Part shown: in pieces, positions 60,499-64,000 of the stretch
How positions within the stretch are numbered: the stretch's first letter is position 1
Layout: every line of letters starts with the position of its first letter
From: Siccirubricoccus phaeus
GTDB lineage: Bacteria > Pseudomonadota > Alphaproteobacteria > Acetobacterales > Acetobacteraceae
Assembly: GCF_008360935.1 (NCBI RefSeq)
Contig: NZ_SRXO01000011.1
Coordinates: forward strand, 124,001 to 188,000
DNA: 64,000 nt
Direction: 5' to 3'
Translations under genes and position numbers: made by a program
The notes under the pieces: generated by a model
Database searches by the model: none
Told to the model about the DNA's origin: nothing
The model's input: only the letters and a program-made list of their open reading frames with translations

Positions 60499-61286
60499 TG
60501 GTCGCCCTCCTGCTCGACCCTTTGGCGGCCATCGGCCGCGCCACGCTCGGCGCCTGCCGGGTGGCGGGGGATGCCGCGCTGTTTGCCCTGGAAGGGCTGA
60601 GCCATGTGCTGCGGCCGCCTTTCCACTTCCGGCTGTTCTGGCGCGCCTTCCTGGAGATCGCCTGGTTCTCCCTGCCCGTGGTGGCGCTGACCGCGGTGTT
60701 CACCGGCATGGTGCTGGCGCTGCAGAGCTTCACCGGCTTCGCCCGCTTCAACGCGCAATCGGCCATCGCCAGCGTCGTCGTCATCTCGCTGACGCGCGAG
60801 CTCGGGCCGGTGCTGGCGGCGCTGATGGTGGCGGGGCGCATCGGCGCCAGCTTCGCCGCCGAGATCGGCACCATGCGGGTGACGGACCAGATCGACGCGC
60901 TGACCACGCTGTCCACCAACCCGATGAAGTATCTGGTGGCGCCAAGGCTGCTGGCGGCGATCATCGCCCTGCCGCTGCTGGTGCTGGTGGCGGATATCCT
61001 CGGCGTCATGGGCGGCTGGCTGATCGGCACCTTCAAGCTGGGGTTCGTCTCCGCCGCCTATCTGAAATCCACCTTCGACTATCTGCAGACCCAGGATGTG
61101 GTCTCCGGCCTGGTGAAGGCGGCGGTGTTCGGCTTCATCATCGCGCTGATGGGCACCTGGTGCGGCTACCGCAGCAAGGGCGGGGCGCAGGGCGTGGGCG
61201 GGGCCACCACTTCGGCGGTGGTCGCCGCCTCCATCCTCATCCTCGCCCTCGACTACATCCTCACCGAAATCTTCTTCGCGCAATGA
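60498..61286 (+). CDS. mlaE: MlaE family ABC transporter permease (phospholipid transport)
   Basis: Inner-membrane permease of the retrograde phospholipid (Mla) system, 262 residues with about five or six membrane segments. Family motifs: FTGMVLALQSF at about 74-84, SLTRELGPVLAALMVAGRIGASFAAEIGTMRVTDQIDAL, and GYRSKGGAQGVGGATTSAVV near 220-240. Coupled to alr upstream and to mlaF by a four-base overlap. The MCE-domain partner MlaD and other components are not in the window. Confidence 0.94.
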   Translation: MVALLLDPLAAIGRATLGACRVAGDAALFALEGLSHVLRPPFHFRLFWRAFLEIAWFSLPVVALTAVFTGMVLALQSFTGFARFNAQSAIASVVVISLTRELGPVLAALMVAGRIGASFAAEIGTMRVTDQIDALTTLSTNPMKYLVAPRLLAAIIALPLLVLVADILGVMGGWLIGTFKLGFVSAAYLKSTFDYLQTQDVVSGLVKAAVFGFIIALMGTWCGYRSKGGAQGVGGATTSAVVAASILILALDYILTEIFFAQ

Positions 61287-62098
61287 CGGAGGCGATGGCA
61301 GCGACGGGACGCGACCGCGCGGTGGCCGCCGCCACGCCGAAGATCCGCGTGCGCGGGCTGCACAAGGCCTTCGGGCCGAAGCAGGTGCTGGACGGGGTGG
61401 ATCTGGAAGTGCTGCAGGGCCATTCCCTGGTCATCCTCGGCGGCTCCGGCTCCGGCAAATCGGTCACCATCAAATGCATCCTCGGCCTCATCCAGCCCGA
61501 TGCCGGGGTGATCGAGATCGACGGCCAGGACGTGCTGAAGATGAAGCGGCGGGAGCGGGAGGCGGTGGCCGACCGCATCGGCATGCTGTTCCAGAATGGC
61601 GCGCTGTTCGACAGCCTGCCGGTCTGGGAAAACGTCTGCTTCAAGCTGCTGGCGCAGAAGCGCCTCACCCGTGCCGCGGCGCGGGACAAGGCGGCGGAGG
61701 TGTTGGAACAGGTGGGGCTGGCCGCGTCGGTGGGCGAGCTCTGGCCGGCGGAGCTGTCCGGCGGCATGCAGAAGCGGGTGGCGCTGGCGCGGGCGATCGC
61801 GGCGCAGCCGGACATCATCTTCTTCGACGAGCCGACGACGGGGCTGGACCCCATCATGGGCGCGGTGATCGACGGGCTGATCGTCGATTGCGTGAAGCGG
61901 CTGGGCGCGACGGCGATCTCCATCACCCACGACATGGCGAGCGCGCGGCGCATCGGCGACAGCGCGGCGATGATCCACAAGGGGCGGATCGTCTGGACGG
62001 GCGAGGCAAGGAGCCTCGGCCACACCGGCAATGCGATGGTGGACCAATTCGCCAATGGGGAGCGGGAGGGGCCGATCCAGATGGAGTTGCGCCGGTAG
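61283..62098 (+). CDS. mlaF: MlaF family ABC transporter ATP-binding protein
   Basis: ATPase of the Mla phospholipid transporter, 271 residues. Walker A GGSGSGKS at 53-60, Q-loop MLFQNGALFDSL (the QxGALF form characteristic of MlaF), signature ELSGGMQKRVALARA, Walker B DIIFFDEPTTGLDP, and switch His in SITHDM. It starts within the mlaE stop (ATGA). It should energise MlaE for moving phospholipids between the membranes. Confidence 0.95.
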   Translation: MTEAMAATGRDRAVAAATPKIRVRGLHKAFGPKQVLDGVDLEVLQGHSLVILGGSGSGKSVTIKCILGLIQPDAGVIEIDGQDVLKMKRREREAVADRIGMLFQNGALFDSLPVWENVCFKLLAQKRLTRAAARDKAAEVLEQVGLAASVGELWPAELSGGMQKRVALARAIAAQPDIIFFDEPTTGLDPIMGAVIDGLIVDCVKRLGATAISITHDMASARRIGDSAAMIHKGRIVWTGEARSLGHTGNAMVDQFANGEREGPIQMELRR

Positions 62099-62213
62099 CG
62101 CCACCCGCGCCGGTTTTCCTCGCATTCCACCCGCGGCCGCGCGCATCCTCCCCGATGCCGGGGCGCGCTCCCGGGCGCCGCCCTGGCCACGCGCAAGCCA
62201 GGGAGGAACAAAG

Positions 62214-63548
62214 ATGCAACATGTTACCCGCAGGGCGGCCCTCGCCCTCGGCGCCGCGAGCCTTGCCGCCGGCACCCACGCCCAGCCCCGGCCCGATGGC
62301 AGCGCCATCCCCCGCGCCGACATCCCGCCGCCCCGCCAGCCCATCGAGCCGAACGCCGCGCTGCGCGTCATCCGCCCCGCCCGCTTCGTCGATGCCGACG
62401 AGATCATCTTCCGCGAGAATTGCGCCCGCTTCAGCGAAGCGCATGGCGTGCCGGTGCGCGTCGATTTCGTCGGCTGGGAGGATATAAGGCCGCAAACCGC
62501 CGTCATCGCCAATACCGGCAGCGGGCCGGATGTCGTCATCGGCTGGGCCGACGACCCGCATCTCTATGTCGAGAAGCTGCACGATCTGACGGAACTCGCC
62601 GCCTATCTGGGTGAGCGCTATGGCGGCTGGTCCTTCCTCGCACGCAAATACGGCATGCAGCATGGCGGCACGCGCTGGCTGGGCATTCCCTTCGGCGGCG
62701 GCACCGGGCCCATCGTCTACCGCGCCTCCGCGGTGCGGGAGGCCGGGTTCGAGAAGGTGCCGGAGGACCATGCCGGCTTCCTCCGCCTCTGCCAGGGGCT
62801 GAAGCGCATCGGCAAGCCGGCCGGCTTCGCCCTGGGCAATGCCGTGGGCGACGGCAACGGTTTCGCGAACTGGCTGCTCTGGTCGCATGGCGCGGCGCTG
62901 ACCGACGAGGCGGGGAAGATCGCCATCAACAGCCGCGAGACCATCACCGCGCTGAACTATCTGCGGGAGCTGTATCCGAATTTTGCGCCCGGCACGCTCT
63001 CCTGGCTCGATCCCTCGAACAACCGCGCCTATGCCTCGCAGGAAGTGTCGCTCACCGCCAATGGCGTGTCGCTCTACTACGCGCTGAAGAACGATCCGCG
63101 CACCAAGCCCATCGCCGACGACACCGAGCACGCGCCGCTGCCGCGCGGCGTGGCGGACGGCCCGCCGCAATCGGCGACCGTGCTGAACGCCATGGTGTTC
63201 CGCCATGTGCGCTACCCCAACGCGGCGAAGGAGTTCATCCGCTTCATGCTGGAGGCGGAGCAGTACGACCCCTGGCTGACCGGCAGCCTGGGCTACTGGT
63301 CGCAGCCGCTGGACGCCTACCGGCAGAGCGAGGTCTGGCGCTCCGACCCCAAGCTGGTGCTGTTCCGGGACGCGATGAATCATAAGTACTGGAGCGGGTA
63401 TAAGGGGCCGATCACCCAGGCCTCCGGCGCCGTCGCGGCGGATTACGTGCTGGTGCAGATGTGCTCCTCCGTGGCGTCGGGCCAGGCGACGCCGGAAGCG
63501 GCGGCGCGGGAGGCGGAGCGGCGGGCGAGGCGGTACTACCGGGCTTAG
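62214..63548 (+). CDS. Extracellular solute-binding protein (ABC sugar-type)
   Basis: Periplasmic receptor of the family 1 solute-binding group, 444 residues. Signal peptide with twin arginine-like start at 1-23 (MQHVTRRAALALGAASLAAG). Mature features: VIRPARFVDADEIIFRENCARF, GSGPDVVIGWADDPHLY, GIPFGGGTGPIVYRASAVREAGF, and YPNAAKEFIRFML near the C-terminus. ATG at 62214 follows GGGAGGAACAAAG. No cognate permease or ATPase is adjacent in the window. The ligand is probably a sugar or polyol. Confidence 0.88.
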   Translation: MQHVTRRAALALGAASLAAGTHAQPRPDGSAIPRADIPPPRQPIEPNAALRVIRPARFVDADEIIFRENCARFSEAHGVPVRVDFVGWEDIRPQTAVIANTGSGPDVVIGWADDPHLYVEKLHDLTELAAYLGERYGGWSFLARKYGMQHGGTRWLGIPFGGGTGPIVYRASAVREAGFEKVPEDHAGFLRLCQGLKRIGKPAGFALGNAVGDGNGFANWLLWSHGAALTDEAGKIAINSRETITALNYLRELYPNFAPGTLSWLDPSNNRAYASQEVSLTANGVSLYYALKNDPRTKPIADDTEHAPLPRGVADGPPQSATVLNAMVFRHVRYPNAAKEFIRFMLEAEQYDPWLTGSLGYWSQPLDAYRQSEVWRSDPKLVLFRDAMNHKYWSGYKGPITQASGAVAADYVLVQMCSSVASGQATPEAAAREAERRARRYYRA

Positions 63549-63720
63549 GGTCGAGGAGGGCTCTGCCCTCCTCGAACTCCACCCGCCAAAGGCCGAAGGG
63601 CCTTTGGAAACCTTGAGTTCGGACCCGACAGTTCAACCTGTAAACTCAAGGGTTCGAAGGGCCTTGCGGCCCTTTGCGGGAGGGGTCGGGCGCACTGCAC
63701 CCAACGAGGAGGGCAGAGCC
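63549..63720. repeat. Intergenic hairpin-rich repeat, family R copy 7
   Basis: GAGGAGGGCTCTGCCCTCCTC, then CCGCCAAAGGCCGAAGGGCCTTTGG, CCTTGAGTTCGGACCCGACAG, TTCAACCTGTAAACTCAAGG, and a closing GAGGAGGGCAGAGCCC. Closely related to the copy at 9489-9687. The remainder to 63919 has no recognised feature except a GGGAG site before the next start. Confidence 0.75.
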
Positions 63721-63919
63721 CACCCTCAGATCAGCCGCGCCCTGGCATGGCCACACTGCGCGACGACGAACCGGCCGCGCCCCTATCTTCCCTGGCTGGG
63801 CAGGATTTCGGCACGATAATTGCTTAAATGCCGGAGCGCCTCTCACCGCGGCCAATCACCCCGGGCCAGCCGGACCCGGGCCGCCAGGACCACAGCCCTG
63901 CCTGCCGGGAGCATTGCCG

Positions 63920-64000
63920 ATGCGTCGACGCCAATTGCTGCAGACCGCCGCCCTCGCCTTCGCCGCCCCGCGCCTCGCCGCCGCCCAGGGCGCCCCTGGG
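63920..64000 (+). CDS. Start of an exported protein, probably a substrate-binding receptor (3' partial)
   Basis: Only 27 codons lie in the window. They encode a twin-arginine-like signal peptide (RRRQLLQTAALAFAAPRLAAAQ) with a probable cleavage after AAA. ATG at 63920 follows CGGGAGCATTGCCG. The pattern is like the Bug receptors elsewhere in the window, but identity cannot be confirmed from this fragment. Confidence 0.65.
   Translation, partial: MRRRQLLQTAALAFAAPRLAAAQGAPG

Noticed and set aside
63600-63670. tRNA-like GGGTTCGAAGG sequence
   Set aside because: No cloverleaf can be drawn; it is part of the intergenic repeat.

Overview
The window is very GC-rich chromosomal DNA from an alphaproteobacterium, most likely Acetobacteraceae (Roseomonas-like) in the Rhodospirillales. 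This placement is inferred from the GC content, from core blocks such as ubiE/mutM-enoyl-CoA hydratase-rpsT-dnaA-dnaN and rpsA-sppA-ihfB-lapA-pyrF-trpF, from several orphan Bug-type periplasmic receptors, and from an exosortase A (XrtA/PEP-CTERM) exopolysaccharide locus. No rRNA, tRNA, CRISPR array, integrase or intact transposase was seen.

Layout. 0-0.8 kb: 3' part of an HpcH/HpaI-type aldolase. 0.9-8.5 kb: housekeeping block (SH3 protein, ubiE diverging from mutM, enoyl-CoA hydratase, rpsT, dnaA, dnaN). 8.6-14.1 kb: small-molecule metabolism and RNA-linked small proteins (LysR regulator, carboxymuconolactone decarboxylase-like protein, LLM flavin oxidoreductase, alpha/beta hydrolase, DUF971 and Trm112 proteins, RraA-like aldolase). 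14.3-16.1 kb: a glycosyltransferase and a DUF579-like polysaccharide methyltransferase. 16.5-18.0 kb: gntK-gnd. 18.5-24.2 kb: three Bug receptors, azlCD and an EctD-like dioxygenase. 24.3-25.3 kb: sugar-nucleotide epimerase.

25.7-45.8 kb is the main accessory system. A leftward operon encodes, in transcription order, an export lipoprotein, chain-length protein, tyrosine autokinase, outer-membrane protein, ATPase, polysaccharide deacetylase, FemAB-like protein, glycosyltransferase and an exosortase-EpsI fusion. A divergent rightward operon encodes the priming sugar transferase, PrsK, PrsR and PrsT. Together they should build and export an exopolysaccharide and process PEP-CTERM proteins, under two-component and sigma-54-type control. 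No PEP-CTERM substrate is visible in the window.

46.5-51.6 kb: rpsA block. 51.8-63.5 kb: envelope genes (lipid kinase, LpxH-like phosphoesterase, glycosyltransferase, DUF374 acyltransferase, waaA, lpxK, alr, mlaE, mlaF) and a sugar-type solute-binding protein. The right edge holds the start of another exported protein.

The spacers are unusually rich in repeats. There are seven copies of a hairpin-rich intergenic element, five copies of a roughly 120-bp CTAG-ended element, nested CTAGAGC palindromes, and two non-coding tandem arrays. The most unusual signal is that five genes of the leftward XrtA operon carry different in-frame tandem repeats (15-bp units in four, 24-bp units in one) in their N-terminal, C-terminal or linker regions.
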